Of a stretch of 64,000 nt of DNA, positions 47,048 to 55,912 are shown one piece after another. The stretch spans positions 44,555 through 108,554 of the forward strand of contig DDBH01000010.1 in NCBI GenBank assembly GCA_002333405.1. Direction: 5' to 3'. The notes under the pieces are model-generated. The model saw only the letters and a list, made by a program, of their open reading frames with translations. It ran no database searches and was not told where the DNA came from. A program made the translations under genes and the position numbers. Origin of the DNA: Micrococcales bacterium UBA2037. GTDB lineage: Bacteria > Actinomycetota > Actinomycetes > Actinomycetales > Microbacteriaceae. Within the stretch, counting starts at the first letter, position 1, and each line of letters begins with the position of its first letter.

Positions 47048-48292
47048 ATGGACATTCAAGAGCTACTGGCTGCCTCGAAGGCTGCTACTGTCTCGATGGC
47101 TGGAGCCAGCACCACCCAAAAGAATCTAGCGCTCGAGGGTATTGCTAAAGAACTCGAAGCTAACGTTAGTGAAATCATCGCGGCCAACGAACTGGATTTG
47201 GCTGCCGGAGAGCAATCAGGGTTATCCAAGGCGCTCCAGGACAGGCTGCGGCTCGATGCTCAAAGGGTTAAGTCCTTGGCCTCAGCAGTGCGAGAAATCA
47301 TTTCGCTTCCCGACCCGGTTGGGGACTCGGTGCAAGGCAGGACTCTAGCCAATGGCCTGATGATTCAGCAGGTTCGGGTTCCGTTTGGCGTGATCGGATG
47401 CATCTACGAAGCTCGCCCAAATGTGACCGTTGATATCGCGGCTTTGGCAATCAAGAGCGGTAACTGTGCCGTGCTGCGCGGAGGAAGTGCCGCCGAAAAC
47501 ACAAACAAGGTGCTGATTTCTGTGATTCAAAAGGGCCTTATTGGCGCCGATTTGCCATCGAGTGCAGTTGTGACTGTGGATCCATTTGGCCGCGATGGCG
47601 CTGTCGAGCTAATGCAAGCACGAGGCTTGGTCGATGTTTTGATACCAAGAGGATCCGCGAACCTGATCCACACCGTGGTCACCGAATCAAAGGTGCCGGT
47701 TATTGAAACTGGCGATGGAATTGTCCACATTTTTGCCGATGCTTCAGCCAATGTCGAGCTCGCCATTCCAATCATCGTCAACTCAAAGGCCCAGCGCCCC
47801 TCTGTCTGCAACTCACTTGAAACCCTGCTCGTTCACGAACAGGTAGCAGCAGAGCTTTTGCCAAAACTTGCAAAGGCTCTCGCGGAAAGCTCAGTACTAG
47901 TCCACGCGTGTGAACAGAGCATCGCCGTGATGCCGGGTTCAATCCACGCAACTGAACAGGACTGGGCGACCGAATACCTCGGGTTGGAGCTTTCGGTTCG
48001 CACAGTGAAGAGCCTGGATCAAGCCATTGCTCACATCTCGAAGTATTCGACCAAGCACACAGAGTCGATCCTTACCGAGTCAATAGCCAACGCTGAGAGA
48101 TTCCTGCAGGAGATTGATTCTGCGGTGGTGATGGTCAATTCTTCGACCAGGTTTACCGACGGCGGGGAGTTTGGGCTCGGTGCTGAAGTCGGCATTTCAA
48201 CGCAGAAATTGCACGCTCGAGGGCCGATGGGTTTGCGGGAATTAACGTCAACTAAGTGGTTAGTTCGCGGTAACGGGCAAGTCCGAAGCTAA
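47048..48292 (+). CDS. proA: Glutamate-5-semialdehyde dehydrogenase (gamma-glutamyl phosphate reductase)
   Basis: The 414-residue protein matches ProA: VPFGVIGCIYEARPNVTVDIAALAIKSGN, LRGGSAAENTN, a catalytic cysteine in SVCNSLETLLVHE and TDGGEFGLGAEVGISTQKLHARGPMGLRELTSTKW. It reduces gamma-glutamyl phosphate with NADPH. It follows proB directly, so the two steps are co-expressed. A small membrane gene begins 24 bp downstream. Confidence 0.97.
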   Translation: MDIQELLAASKAATVSMAGASTTQKNLALEGIAKELEANVSEIIAANELDLAAGEQSGLSKALQDRLRLDAQRVKSLASAVREIISLPDPVGDSVQGRTLANGLMIQQVRVPFGVIGCIYEARPNVTVDIAALAIKSGNCAVLRGGSAAENTNKVLISVIQKGLIGADLPSSAVVTVDPFGRDGAVELMQARGLVDVLIPRGSANLIHTVVTESKVPVIETGDGIVHIFADASANVELAIPIIVNSKAQRPSVCNSLETLLVHEQVAAELLPKLAKALAESSVLVHACEQSIAVMPGSIHATEQDWATEYLGLELSVRTVKSLDQAIAHISKYSTKHTESILTESIANAERFLQEIDSAVVMVNSSTRFTDGGEFGLGAEVGISTQKLHARGPMGLRELTSTKWLVRGNGQVRS

Positions 48293-48316
48293 ACTAAGAG
48301 GGCAGAAGGAGCTAAA

Positions 48317-48499
48317 TTGATTTCATTACTCGCATCCGAAGGCGCTATCGTCTTCGAACAAGAACTTCCTATTCCCGCCATCTTGTTCGGCGTAATAGCA
48401 ATGACGGCCTTCTTGTCCCTGGCTTTTGTTACCTGGTCCTACCGTGATGTCGCGAATCGCCACTCACACAAGGAATCGACTAACAAGGCTCACCACTAG
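48317..48499 (+). CDS. Small conserved membrane protein
   Basis: The 60-residue protein has one hydrophobic helix (residues about 19-41, [22 protein letters not shown]) and a hydrophilic, histidine-containing tail ([14 protein letters not shown]). The TTG start follows AAGGAGC. Similar tiny proteins occur between proA and nadD in other Microbacteriaceae as I recall, but this was not checked. The function is unknown. Confidence 0.7.
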   Translation: MISLLASEGAIVFEQELPIPAILFGVIAMTAFLSLAFVTWSYRDVANRHSHKESTNKAHH

Positions 48500-48504
48500 A
48501 CACT

Positions 48505-49098
48505 ATGAACTCCAAGCGACCACGCATTGGTGTGATGGGTGGAACTTTTGACCCCATTCACCACGGTCACTTGGTAGCTGCCAGTGAGGTAGCAGCAGCA
48601 CTTTCACTAGATGAAGTTATTTTCGTTCCAACCGGACAGCCCTGGCACAAAAAGGCCGTGAGCTCTGCCGAGCACCGCTATTTGATGACGGTTATTGCAA
48701 CCGCTGCCAACCCACAATTCACCGTAAGTCGGATTGACATCGATCGTCCTGGACTCACATACACAATCGATACTCTTACCGATATCGCCAGCGAAAGACC
48801 AGACTCCGATCTGTTCTTTATTTCCGGTGCCGATGCCATTGCACAGATTCTTGCTTGGAAGGAAATCGATCAGGTCTGGTCTCTGGCCGAGTTCGTGGCC
48901 GTTAGTAGGCCTGGCCACACCTTGGAGCTGCCAGAGGCTCCCGATGCGAAGATCTCGGTTCTCGAAGTCCCAGCTCTGTCTATTTCTTCCACGAACATCC
49001 GCAAGCGCGCTGAAGAAAAGAAGCCAATTTGGTATCTGGTGCCAGATGGCGTCGTTCAGTACATCGCTAAGCACTCGCTTTACGGCGGTGCAAAGTGA
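48505..49098 (+). CDS. nadD: Nicotinate-nucleotide adenylyltransferase
   Basis: The 197-residue nucleotidyltransferase has [18 protein letters not shown] (the phosphate-binding [10 protein letters not shown] motif) and [24 protein letters not shown] near the C-terminus (ISSTxIR motif). It adenylates NaMN to deamido-NAD. The order proA-(small gene)-nadD-(membrane gene)-rsfS is normal for the group. It overlaps the next gene by 4 nt (GTGA). Confidence 0.97.
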   Translation: MNSKRPRIGVMGGTFDPIHHGHLVAASEVAAALSLDEVIFVPTGQPWHKKAVSSAEHRYLMTVIATAANPQFTVSRIDIDRPGLTYTIDTLTDIASERPDSDLFFISGADAIAQILAWKEIDQVWSLAEFVAVSRPGHTLELPEAPDAKISVLEVPALSISSTNIRKRAEEKKPIWYLVPDGVVQYIAKHSLYGGAK

Positions 49099-49871
49099 CC
49101 GCGCCTTTGACCAGAAGAGAATTACGTGCTCTGGAGCGGCAGGCAGAGCTTGCTGAAGCTCCTGCAGAGCAACAGGCCATGCAGATCGATATGGCTCTTC
49201 CACCAGTGCCTACTGAGGCGCCGGAGCCTGAGTCGCAGCAAGCTCTGACCAGGCGACAGATGCGAGAAATGGGCCTGTTGAATGCTGGGTCATCAGACTC
49301 AGTGGTAGCGGACTCACCGGCACCACAAAGCACCCCCGAAACATCGGCGCCATCTAGCAGACGGCAAATAAGAGATGTGCTTGGTGAGCCGATGGATCCT
49401 GTTCTGGAGGACACTCCTGTGAACCCGAGTGCCTTTGTTCCCCTGGACTTGCCAGATCAGTCAGTCGAGGAAGTATTTTTCACCGGAGCCAACATCTTGT
49501 CTGAGCCAACTACTCAGTCAATAATCCTCGACAGAACAACAGACGCAATCATGCTTCCAGTTGACACCGGCGAAATGACTATCACCGGTTCGATTTCGAT
49601 AGTTTCTGACCCGGGTACCGATTCACAGCCGGCTGGTTACGACATTGACCACGAATACACCAGCCAGGATGCGGTTGTTGGGGTTGTCTCACTAGTGAAC
49701 CCAATCAGTGCCGCTGAATTTATAGATCAGCGTTCACCGGTGGGGGTTGTTCCACAATCAGTACTTCGCAGAGGTTGGTGGAAGCCTTGGGCTTTAGCGC
49801 TTGGTGCACTAGCCCTGGCAATTACTGCCATACTTTCAAGCATCACCATACTCGGAGCCCTGGGAGGCTAA
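49095..49871 (+). CDS. Membrane-anchored protein of unknown function with three RR-x-x-R motifs
   Basis: The 258-residue protein is mostly hydrophilic and low in complexity, with one hydrophobic segment at the C-terminus (about residues 228-258). The motif T/S-R-R-E/Q-x-R occurs three times in the N-terminal third: LTRRELRA (5-12), LTRRQMRE (51-58) and SRRQIRD (88-94). The middle is acidic and rich in Pro, Ser and Thr. No enzyme motif is visible. It lies between nadD and rsfS in the operon; proteins of this type are common at this place in Actinobacteria but remain uncharacterised. The GTG start overlaps nadD. Confidence 0.75.
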   Translation: MTAPLTRRELRALERQAELAEAPAEQQAMQIDMALPPVPTEAPEPESQQALTRRQMREMGLLNAGSSDSVVADSPAPQSTPETSAPSSRRQIRDVLGEPMDPVLEDTPVNPSAFVPLDLPDQSVEEVFFTGANILSEPTTQSIILDRTTDAIMLPVDTGEMTITGSISIVSDPGTDSQPAGYDIDHEYTSQDAVVGVVSLVNPISAAEFIDQRSPVGVVPQSVLRRGWWKPWALALGALALAITAILSSITILGALGG

Positions 49872-49875
49872 TTCA

Positions 49876-50229
49876 GTGCCAGCAACCAAAGAAACTAAAG
49901 ATCTCGTTCAAATCGCAGCCAAGGTTGCCATGGACAAGCTCGGAGAGAACGTAGTCGCGCTGGATGTAACTGAGCCTTTCGCCCTAGCCGAGGTGTTCTT
50001 GGTTGTCAGTGCCACCAACGAACGTCAAACCCAGGCAATTGCTGATGCGATTGAGGATGAGTTTTTGGAACGTAAAATCAAGGCTCGATTCCGAGAGGGC
50101 AGGCAAGCTGGGCGCTGGATCCTGCTGGATTTTGGTGACTTGATTGTGCACGTGATGCACGAGCAGGAACGCGAGTTCTATTCACTGGAACGACTCTGGA
50201 GTGATTGCCCGGTTGTATCCATCGCCTAA
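49876..50229 (+). CDS. rsfS: Ribosomal silencing factor RsfS
   Basis: The 117-residue protein fits RsfS/Iojap: KLGENVVALDVTEPFALAEVFLVVSATNERQTQAIADAIED, and the C-terminal REGRQAGRWILLDFGDLIVHVMHEQEREFYSLERLW, in which DFGDLIVHVM is diagnostic. It binds L14 and blocks subunit joining in starvation. The start is GTG 49876. tRNA-Ala follows within 30 bp. Confidence 0.96.
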   Translation: MPATKETKDLVQIAAKVAMDKLGENVVALDVTEPFALAEVFLVVSATNERQTQAIADAIEDEFLERKIKARFREGRQAGRWILLDFGDLIVHVMHEQEREFYSLERLWSDCPVVSIA

Positions 50230-50257
50230 GTTTTTTGTGTAGACTAAGGCAGTTCAT

Positions 50258-50330
50258 GGGCCTGTGGCGCAGCTGGTAGCGCACCTGCATGGCATGCAGG
50301 GGGTCAGGGGTTCGAGTCCCCTCAGGTCCA
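50258..50330 (+). tRNA. tRNA-Ala (anticodon GGC)
   Basis: The acceptor stem GGGCCTG (50258-50264) pairs with CAGGTCC (50323-50329), including the G3-T70 wobble that identifies alanine tRNAs, and the discriminator is A330. The anticodon loop is ATGGCAT with GGC. CCA is not encoded. The decamer TGTGTAGACT ends 12 bases upstream (50236-50245), as before tRNA-Arg. Confidence 0.96.
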
Positions 50331-50345
50331 CTCATGAACCCAAAC

Positions 50346-50576
50346 TCAAATTTCGTTATCGATCTCTAGATATTTAATTCTCGACGTGAATCCCGAAGTG
50401 ATTCTGACTCTGTTCGCCTTCACTCCAAATTCTGCTGCAATGAACTTGATTACCGCCTGGTTTGCGGCGCCATCGACCGGCTTGGCCTTGATCCTCACCA
50501 CATAGATTCCGTCTTCAGTAAGCTCGAGGCTTTCTGGGCCTCGGGCACCTGGCTTGACGTGAACCTTTATCTTCAT
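50346..50576 (-). CDS. DUF167 (YggU-like) small protein
   Basis: The 76-residue protein has VHVKPGARGPESLELTEDGIYVVRIKAKPVDGAANQAVIKFIAAEFGVKANRVRITSG in sequence; VKAKPVDGAAN-type residues are diagnostic of DUF167. Such small alpha/beta proteins occur in nearly all bacteria and have no assigned role. It reads alone in the minus direction towards tRNA-Ala, 15 bp away. Confidence 0.88.
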   Translation of the reverse strand: MKIKVHVKPGARGPESLELTEDGIYVVRIKAKPVDGAANQAVIKFIAAEFGVKANRVRITSGFTSRIKYLEIDNEI

Positions 50577-50674
50577 TTTCCCGAGTCTAGGGATTATTGA
50601 GCTCAGAGCTGACTAGCAGCAGCTTTTCAGGAAATTCACTTAGGATTTTCCTAATTGTTTATGAAAGGAACAGC

Positions 50675-51424
50675 GTGGCCATATCTCACAACCCAGCCTT
50701 CAACCGAAGCATGCGCACTGGCCTAAGTGTCAGTCAGCGCGATCAGCAGCAGGTTAATGCAGAATTCGAAAGAATGACCACAACTCCAATGACCATGGAG
50801 GGTACTACCTCCAAGGTGATCGGCCTATTCGTGGCCGTATTGGCTGGAGCTGGATTGACTTGGTTCTTTGAGCTTTACTCACTGTTCTTCCCGGCAATGT
50901 TTGTCGGTTTAGGGCTCGGGCTCTGGGCTAGTTTCAGCAAGAAGGTTCGCCCTGGTCTCTACATGGCCTACGCCCTAGTTCAGGGAGTCTTCATTGGTGG
51001 CATCAGCGGTCTGCTCGAGATGCAGTATCCGGGAATTGTCCAAACTGCAGTGGTGGGAACCTTTGCAACTGCCGGGACTATGTTTGCCGCCTATCGTTTT
51101 GGGTGGGTCAAAGTAAACCAGCGCTTTACTCGTTTTATGACCTTTGCGATTACTGGCTACCTGGTCTTTGCACTTGTGAATCTGGGCTTTGCGATGTTTG
51201 CCGGTATCAGCATTTACAGCTCTCCGTTCGGGTGGCTGATCGCATTGGCTGGTGTTGGACTTGCCGCCTTCACTTTGAATCTTGATTTTGAGGTTATTAG
51301 CCAGGGTGTTAGTCAGCGTTGGCCACAGGAAATGGAGTGGCGTGCCGCCTTTGGGCTTACCGCATCTTTGATTTGGCTATATGTTGAAATTTTGCGCCTA
51401 GTCGCAATTTTCAACCAGGACTAA
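50675..51424 (+). CDS. Bax inhibitor-1/YccA-family membrane protein
   Basis: The roughly 249-residue protein has seven hydrophobic segments after a hydrophilic N-terminus (AISHNPAFNRSM); features include GVFIGGISGLLEMQYPGIV and the C-terminal LNLDFEVISQGVSQRWPQEMEWRAAFGLTASLIWLYVEILRLV, typical of the YccA-type branch. The first helix begins near residue 50. GTG 50675 follows AAAGGAA; a start at 50597 would add residues unlike the family. Its role in bacteria is not established. The stop shares CTAA with that of dnaE2. Confidence 0.88.
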   Translation: MAISHNPAFNRSMRTGLSVSQRDQQQVNAEFERMTTTPMTMEGTTSKVIGLFVAVLAGAGLTWFFELYSLFFPAMFVGLGLGLWASFSKKVRPGLYMAYALVQGVFIGGISGLLEMQYPGIVQTAVVGTFATAGTMFAAYRFGWVKVNQRFTRFMTFAITGYLVFALVNLGFAMFAGISIYSSPFGWLIALAGVGLAAFTLNLDFEVISQGVSQRWPQEMEWRAAFGLTASLIWLYVEILRLVAIFNQD

Positions 51425-54400
51425 GAAGCTCGTTGCTGCCACTGTTGCCACAGCTGGCGTAAATCCCAGGCGTTCTCAGCAAGGACTGAAACTCCGCGCA
51501 CTCCGGTGCGACGAGTCTTTCCGGAAATCAGCAATAGCTTGTTTTGAAATAGCAGATTGCTGCACCTGCGCTGGGCCTCGTCAAAGAATGTTGCGTCCGC
51601 TAAACCAGTACCGTCGTCCAGACTTATGAATACAACCCTCTTGCCACTTCGCATCGGGGGAGTCTGGGTTGCAACCCTTACACCTGCAACCAAAACCTCG
51701 GTGTTGCTGCGAATGCCAATTAGTTCACCGGCTCTAACAACCCCCATTTCGTCGAGCATCTGCTGAAATTTTTCAATTTGATGCCGGGTGATATCCATCT
51801 TGGTTATTGCCAGCTCTGATTCAAGTTCCATCTCTTTGGAGATTGGGGCATTGCCAACTGGAAGCTGATCTAAATTCTTTAGATCAAAACTCAGCTGGTT
51901 GGCATCAAGTTTCGGTGCTGCTTTGGCGGCAAGCTGCCTTATTTTCACAAGCAGGTCGCTCCTGTTATGGACAGCGGCCTCACCTTCAATGCCGGCGACT
52001 GCATCAAGTGCTCCAACAAGCGCAAGTTTCTCAAGTGTTCTTCTGGATGGCCTTGCTCTTAGGTAAAAATCAGTGACGTCCTGAAACGGTTGTTCGCAGA
52101 TTATTCGTTCAACTTCCGGTTTGGAGATTCCTGCAATCTCGGATAGTGACACCCGAACCGCCGCGTCACCATCGTGTTTCTCGACAAGGTATTCATTGGT
52201 GGACCGGTTGACGTCTATGCCAAGCAGCTTCACCCCCAGTCTTCTTGCTTCCGCCAGTAATAGTCGCCGCGGATACATGCCTGGATCGTGAGTCAGTAGA
52301 CCTGAAATGAATTCAGTTGGGTAGTGGGTTTTTAGCCAAGCAGAGTGATATGTGGGGACGGCAAAGGCGGCACCGTGTGCCTTGCAGAAGCCGAAGCTTC
52401 CAAACCCTTCGAGCACCGACCACACCTTGTCGATTACCTGCTGACTGTAGCCTCTGGCCGCCGCCGCTTTCTTGAAGTATGTTGCAACACCTTGAGCCTT
52501 GGCGGGCTTGCCGAGTTGGCGCCTCATCTCATCGGCCCTGGCTAATGTGCAGCCGGTCATAACCTTCATAATCCGCATCAACTGCTCGTGAAACACAACT
52601 ACTCCGTAACTCTCTTCCAAAATATCTCGGAGGTCTCTGTGCATGTAGTCCGGTTCAATGAAGCCGTGTCGCCCATCCAGATAAGGCTTGATCATGTTGC
52701 CCTTCATGGGGCCGGGCCTAAACAGTGAAATTTGCATGGTTAGATCGTTGAACTTTGTTGGCTGGTGCTTTCCGGTTAGTTCACGCTGACCGGGGCTTTC
52801 TATTTGAAACAGCCCCAGAGTGTTGGTGGTTCGAATCATTTTGTAGACAGCTGGATCATCTTTGTCCACTCTGTCCAAATCAAGGTCCACCTGCTTGACT
52901 CTCTTGATCTCTTTGACTGTGTAGGCCATTGCGCTTTGCATCCTGACCCCGAGTACGTCCAGCTTCAAAAAACCCATTGGGTCCATGTCGTCTTTGTCGA
53001 ACTGGCTCATCGGCAGCCCCATGCCGCTTGGCTCAGTGGGTGTTAGATCCAGAAGACTTGAATCGCCCAAAATAACTCCGCAGGGATGCATTGAAATGTG
53101 CCGGGGGAGCCTGTCTAGTCGCTGGGTTATATCCACCAGTAGGTTTAGCTTTCTATCGGTTTCGGTGAGTTTTGAAAATTCTGCGAGCTCGGGCTTTTGG
53201 TTCAACTCGGTTCGGAAATTACGCGCTGAAAAGCGCCACATGTTTTTTGCTATTTCGTCAATTTGCTCCTCCTCCAGACCAAGTGCCAATCCACCATCCC
53301 GCACCGCTCCGCGCCCGCGATAGGTAGATTGCATGGAAAGCAGCGTTACCCTGTTGCCTCCGTAGCGCCGGAAAATGGCTCGGTATATTTCGTGCCTTCT
53401 TGCCGACTCGACATCTATGTCGATATCCGGCAGCGTGCTGCGCTCGGTCGACAAGAAACGCTCAAAGAGCAAACCTTCGGCTACCGGGTCAACTCCGCTT
53501 ATGCCGAGCAGGTAATTAATCAGCGAGCCAGCCCCCGAACCCCTTGCTGAAATTCTGATGCGCATATCTCTGATCATTTGCGCAACATCGGCAACCGTCA
53601 GGAAGTAGGTTGAAAACCCGAGCTTATTTACTGAAATTAACTCTTTGGAAAGCTGATGCTGAACCGTTGCAAGCTCGGCTGCCTTGATCTCTGGGTATCG
53701 CCAGTTGATGGCTGAATGAGTTTTTTGCCAGAGCACCTCAAACGGGTTTCCGGTTATTCCAAGTGCACTTTTTTCTGGAGTTTTTGGTTGATTCCAGCCG
53801 CAGTCTTGTTCTGGATCCAGAAAGCAGTTGCTGGCCAATCGCTCGGTGTTCTCAATCAATGCCATTGACTGTTTTGTGTCCTCGGTCACCTCCAGTGCCA
53901 GGGCGGCAATCTTTGAGACTGGCTTTAGCCAGGCCTGAGCATTCGGCTGTGGCTCAAATAAACCAAGTGGTTCCAGGTGTCTGGCTGAATCCAAAACATC
54001 GGCTGTAAGTGCCCCATCTGGCTCTATGTAGCGAACGGCATTGGTCATTACGGCTGAAATGCCAGTTGCTGCCGCCAGGTCCAACATTGCCCGGGCGTGT
54101 TTTGTTGAACCAATCAGCCCCGGCTCTGTCATGTGGTTCACCACTTCAATTGCCAAGGAGCCCGGAGTTGGAAACTGCTCCTTCCAGAATTCAGAGAGCT
54201 CTTTAGCTTTTCCTGGTTCTTTTAGTACCAACCTGCTCAGAGAGCTTTCTAGGCCGAGCAAAATTGTGCAGTTTGCCTGCTCCCTAAAAAAACTTGCTAG
54301 TTCGTGGATAGACAGCGAAGTTTCCTTTTTACGACCCTTGCGGCTTGTCGCCAGTGACACAATCCGGCAAAGCGTGGACCAACCCAAGCCCCTGTTGTGG

Positions 54401-54651
54401 CCATGTGCAAGGATCACCACACGACCAAGGTCCTGCTCTCCGGTGATTTTTAGGTTCACGCCGACTATCGGACTAATGCCAACTGAAATACAGGCACCAA
54501 TGTGCTTCACGGCCCCGTAGAGGCCATCACGATCTGTAATTGCTAAACCACTAGAGCCCATGGCTGAAGCGGCAGCAGCGAGCTGTTCTGGGCGGTTCAC
54601 TCCATAGTGGGCAGAAAAGGCAGAGCTGACGTTGAGGTGGCTAAAGCCCAT
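51421..54651 (-). CDS. dnaE2: Error-prone DNA polymerase DnaE2 (C-family)
   Basis: The 1076-residue protein has the C-family polymerase core: ARGSGAGSLINYLLGI, the catalytic LPDIDIDVESARR, LSMQSTYRGRGAVRDGG, DPMGFLKLDVLGVRMQSAMA, FHEQLMRIMKVMTG and FGSFGFCKAHGAAFAVPTYHSAWLKTHYPTEF, with the C-terminal OB fold. The N-terminal PHP domain is degenerate: the usual HxHxHS motif is HLNVSS here, so metal-dependent proofreading is not expected. It matches DnaE2/ImuC rather than DnaE1 and is used in damage-induced mutagenic synthesis. It abuts the DUF6504 gene and a perfect SOS box lies upstream, consistent with LexA control. Confidence 0.95.
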   Translation of the reverse strand: MGFSHLNVSSAFSAHYGVNRPEQLAAAASAMGSSGLAITDRDGLYGAVKHIGACISVGISPIVGVNLKITGEQDLGRVVILAHGHNRGLGWSTLCRIVSLATSRKGRKKETSLSIHELASFFREQANCTILLGLESSLSRLVLKEPGKAKELSEFWKEQFPTPGSLAIEVVNHMTEPGLIGSTKHARAMLDLAAATGISAVMTNAVRYIEPDGALTADVLDSARHLEPLGLFEPQPNAQAWLKPVSKIAALALEVTEDTKQSMALIENTERLASNCFLDPEQDCGWNQPKTPEKSALGITGNPFEVLWQKTHSAINWRYPEIKAAELATVQHQLSKELISVNKLGFSTYFLTVADVAQMIRDMRIRISARGSGAGSLINYLLGISGVDPVAEGLLFERFLSTERSTLPDIDIDVESARRHEIYRAIFRRYGGNRVTLLSMQSTYRGRGAVRDGGLALGLEEEQIDEIAKNMWRFSARNFRTELNQKPELAEFSKLTETDRKLNLLVDITQRLDRLPRHISMHPCGVILGDSSLLDLTPTEPSGMGLPMSQFDKDDMDPMGFLKLDVLGVRMQSAMAYTVKEIKRVKQVDLDLDRVDKDDPAVYKMIRTTNTLGLFQIESPGQRELTGKHQPTKFNDLTMQISLFRPGPMKGNMIKPYLDGRHGFIEPDYMHRDLRDILEESYGVVVFHEQLMRIMKVMTGCTLARADEMRRQLGKPAKAQGVATYFKKAAAARGYSQQVIDKVWSVLEGFGSFGFCKAHGAAFAVPTYHSAWLKTHYPTEFISGLLTHDPGMYPRRLLLAEARRLGVKLLGIDVNRSTNEYLVEKHDGDAAVRVSLSEIAGISKPEVERIICEQPFQDVTDFYLRARPSRRTLEKLALVGALDAVAGIEGEAAVHNRSDLLVKIRQLAAKAAPKLDANQLSFDLKNLDQLPVGNAPISKEMELESELAITKMDITRHQIEKFQQMLDEMGVVRAGELIGIRSNTEVLVAGVRVATQTPPMRSGKRVVFISLDDGTGLADATFFDEAQRRCSNLLFQNKLLLISGKTRRTGVRGVSVLAENAWDLRQLWQQWQQRAS

Positions 54652-54936
54652 TTAGCCGGTAGCCTCTTCAATTTCCCAGCTGTCTTCTGGTAGTTGGTGG
54701 CGCAGCTGAAAAAAGTATCTACCGGTTGTGCTTGCCGCCCACAATCGCCACATTTCGGTTTCAACTAGATTGCGCCCCTGACCGACCTCGGCTTGGCCGG
54801 CATGTTGCCACCAAAGCGATCTGGAATACCAACGAACTGGCCTGGAAGAGGTTAGAAAAAGTTCCCCACGCCAGTCAAAAGACGCGGGTGCTCCATCGGC
54901 GTCAAGCATGACACCAGTAGCAAGCTCAATTTCCAA
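54652..54936 (-). CDS. DUF6504-like protein upstream of dnaE2
   Basis: The 94-residue protein reads DADGAPASFDWRGELFLTSSRPVRWYSRSLWW, of which SFDWRGELF is seen in DUF6504 proteins, and continues with a conserved tryptophan-rich part (TEMWRLWAASTTGRYFFQLRH). Such proteins are encoded beside imuB/dnaE2 in Actinobacteria. It ends directly before the dnaE2 start. A TTG at 54936 behind AAGGGG is the start. The SOS box ends 22 bp upstream of it, so it is the first gene of a LexA-controlled pair. Its function is unknown. Confidence 0.7.
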   Translation of the reverse strand: MEIELATGVMLDADGAPASFDWRGELFLTSSRPVRWYSRSLWWQHAGQAEVGQGRNLVETEMWRLWAASTTGRYFFQLRHQLPEDSWEIEEATG

Positions 54937-54958
54937 AGCTAGCGCCCCTTCTAACTAT

Positions 54959-54974
54959 TCGAACAAATGTTCGA
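54959..54974. promoter_or_regulatory. Perfect LexA operator (SOS box) before DUF6504-dnaE2
   Basis: TCGAAC-AAAT-GTTCGA is an exact match to the actinobacterial LexA consensus TCGAAC-N4-GTTCGA. It is surrounded by further inverted symmetry: CTAACT at 54951-54956 and AGTTAG at 54977-54982. It lies 22 bases upstream of the TTG start of the minus-strand DUF6504-dnaE2 pair. Confidence 0.9.
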
Positions 54975-55084
54975 TAAGTTAGAAGTGTATGACTTGACTA
55001 AGACATTTACAAAATCAAATTTTGATTCTGTTGATCAATTACAAAAAACCTGCACAGCCGCTACACGAAGCACAGCTAATTCCT

Positions 55085-55879
55085 CTAAGAGATCTCCAAC
55101 GGAGTGTCTCCAACTGGTCCAGAAAGCATTTCTAGTCGCTTCCGGAACGAATTCAGTTTCTTTGCTCCCGAAACAGGCATGTCGCCCCATGCAGTGACCA
55201 GTCTTATGCCCTGTAGTGCCGAAAGACTCCAGATTTCAAGGCCGGCTAGGTCTTGAGGCTGCTTGCGCACCTCTCTGGTTTCGTACCCAGCCTGGTTCGC
55301 CAGTTCGAAAACGAGCGACCTTGTTACCGAGGGCAGCCAATCTGTGGAATCATCCGGACCACAAAGGACGTCCCCTTCCCACCAAACGATGGAAGACAGT
55401 GCACCATCTGCTACGTGGCCACCGGCATCGAGAATGACAGCCTCATCTGCTCCATGCAGGTTTGCCTGCCTCCTAAGCTTCTGGCAAACCGAGAGATCCG
55501 GCCCCTTGACTAAAGGTTGGTTTCGCGGGTCTGGCTCGTTCAGTGACCAAAGCGTGCAGTGCGGGCTTCTAATCGGTGCCGGTCGGATTCTGAAAAATAA
55601 CTGCTGACCAATTGGCTGAAAATGGCGAAATTCGATTCTTGGAAACCACGATTCTTCCAGTGGCGTTGCGGCAATAACCGCGTCGAAGAAATCAAGCAGC
55701 TCTGGCCGAGAAATGTCAATAACCGATCTGGCAAAACGCGCAAAGTGACGGTCTAATCCGCGAACCATGCCTTCGTTCACCAGCCAGCTGTCGGCCACCG
55801 AGAGTGAGCCTGGGATGGCGTGGTCGACCGGTATCAGGTCATTACCCGTGAATTGGTAGACATCACCCGTTACGCTCAT
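55085..55879 (-). CDS. pabC: Aminodeoxychorismate lyase-like aminotransferase class IV
   Basis: The 264-residue protein fits fold-type IV PLP enzymes: VNEGMVRGLDRHFARFARSV at the N-terminus, QPLVKGPDLSVCQKLRRQANLHGADEAVILD with the PLP lysine in VKGPDL, and SLVFELANQAGYETREV. It lies back to back with a pabB-like gene 33 bp away, so it probably releases pyruvate from aminodeoxychorismate to give p-aminobenzoate. Branched-chain or D-amino acid aminotransferases are the alternatives. Confidence 0.85.
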   Translation of the reverse strand: MSVTGDVYQFTGNDLIPVDHAIPGSLSVADSWLVNEGMVRGLDRHFARFARSVIDISRPELLDFFDAVIAATPLEESWFPRIEFRHFQPIGQQLFFRIRPAPIRSPHCTLWSLNEPDPRNQPLVKGPDLSVCQKLRRQANLHGADEAVILDAGGHVADGALSSIVWWEGDVLCGPDDSTDWLPSVTRSLVFELANQAGYETREVRKQPQDLAGLEIWSLSALQGIRLVTAWGDMPVSGAKKLNSFRKRLEMLSGPVGDTPLEIS

Positions 55880-55912
55880 CTCAACAAGATTACGGGTCTA
55901 AAGGACTAAAGA

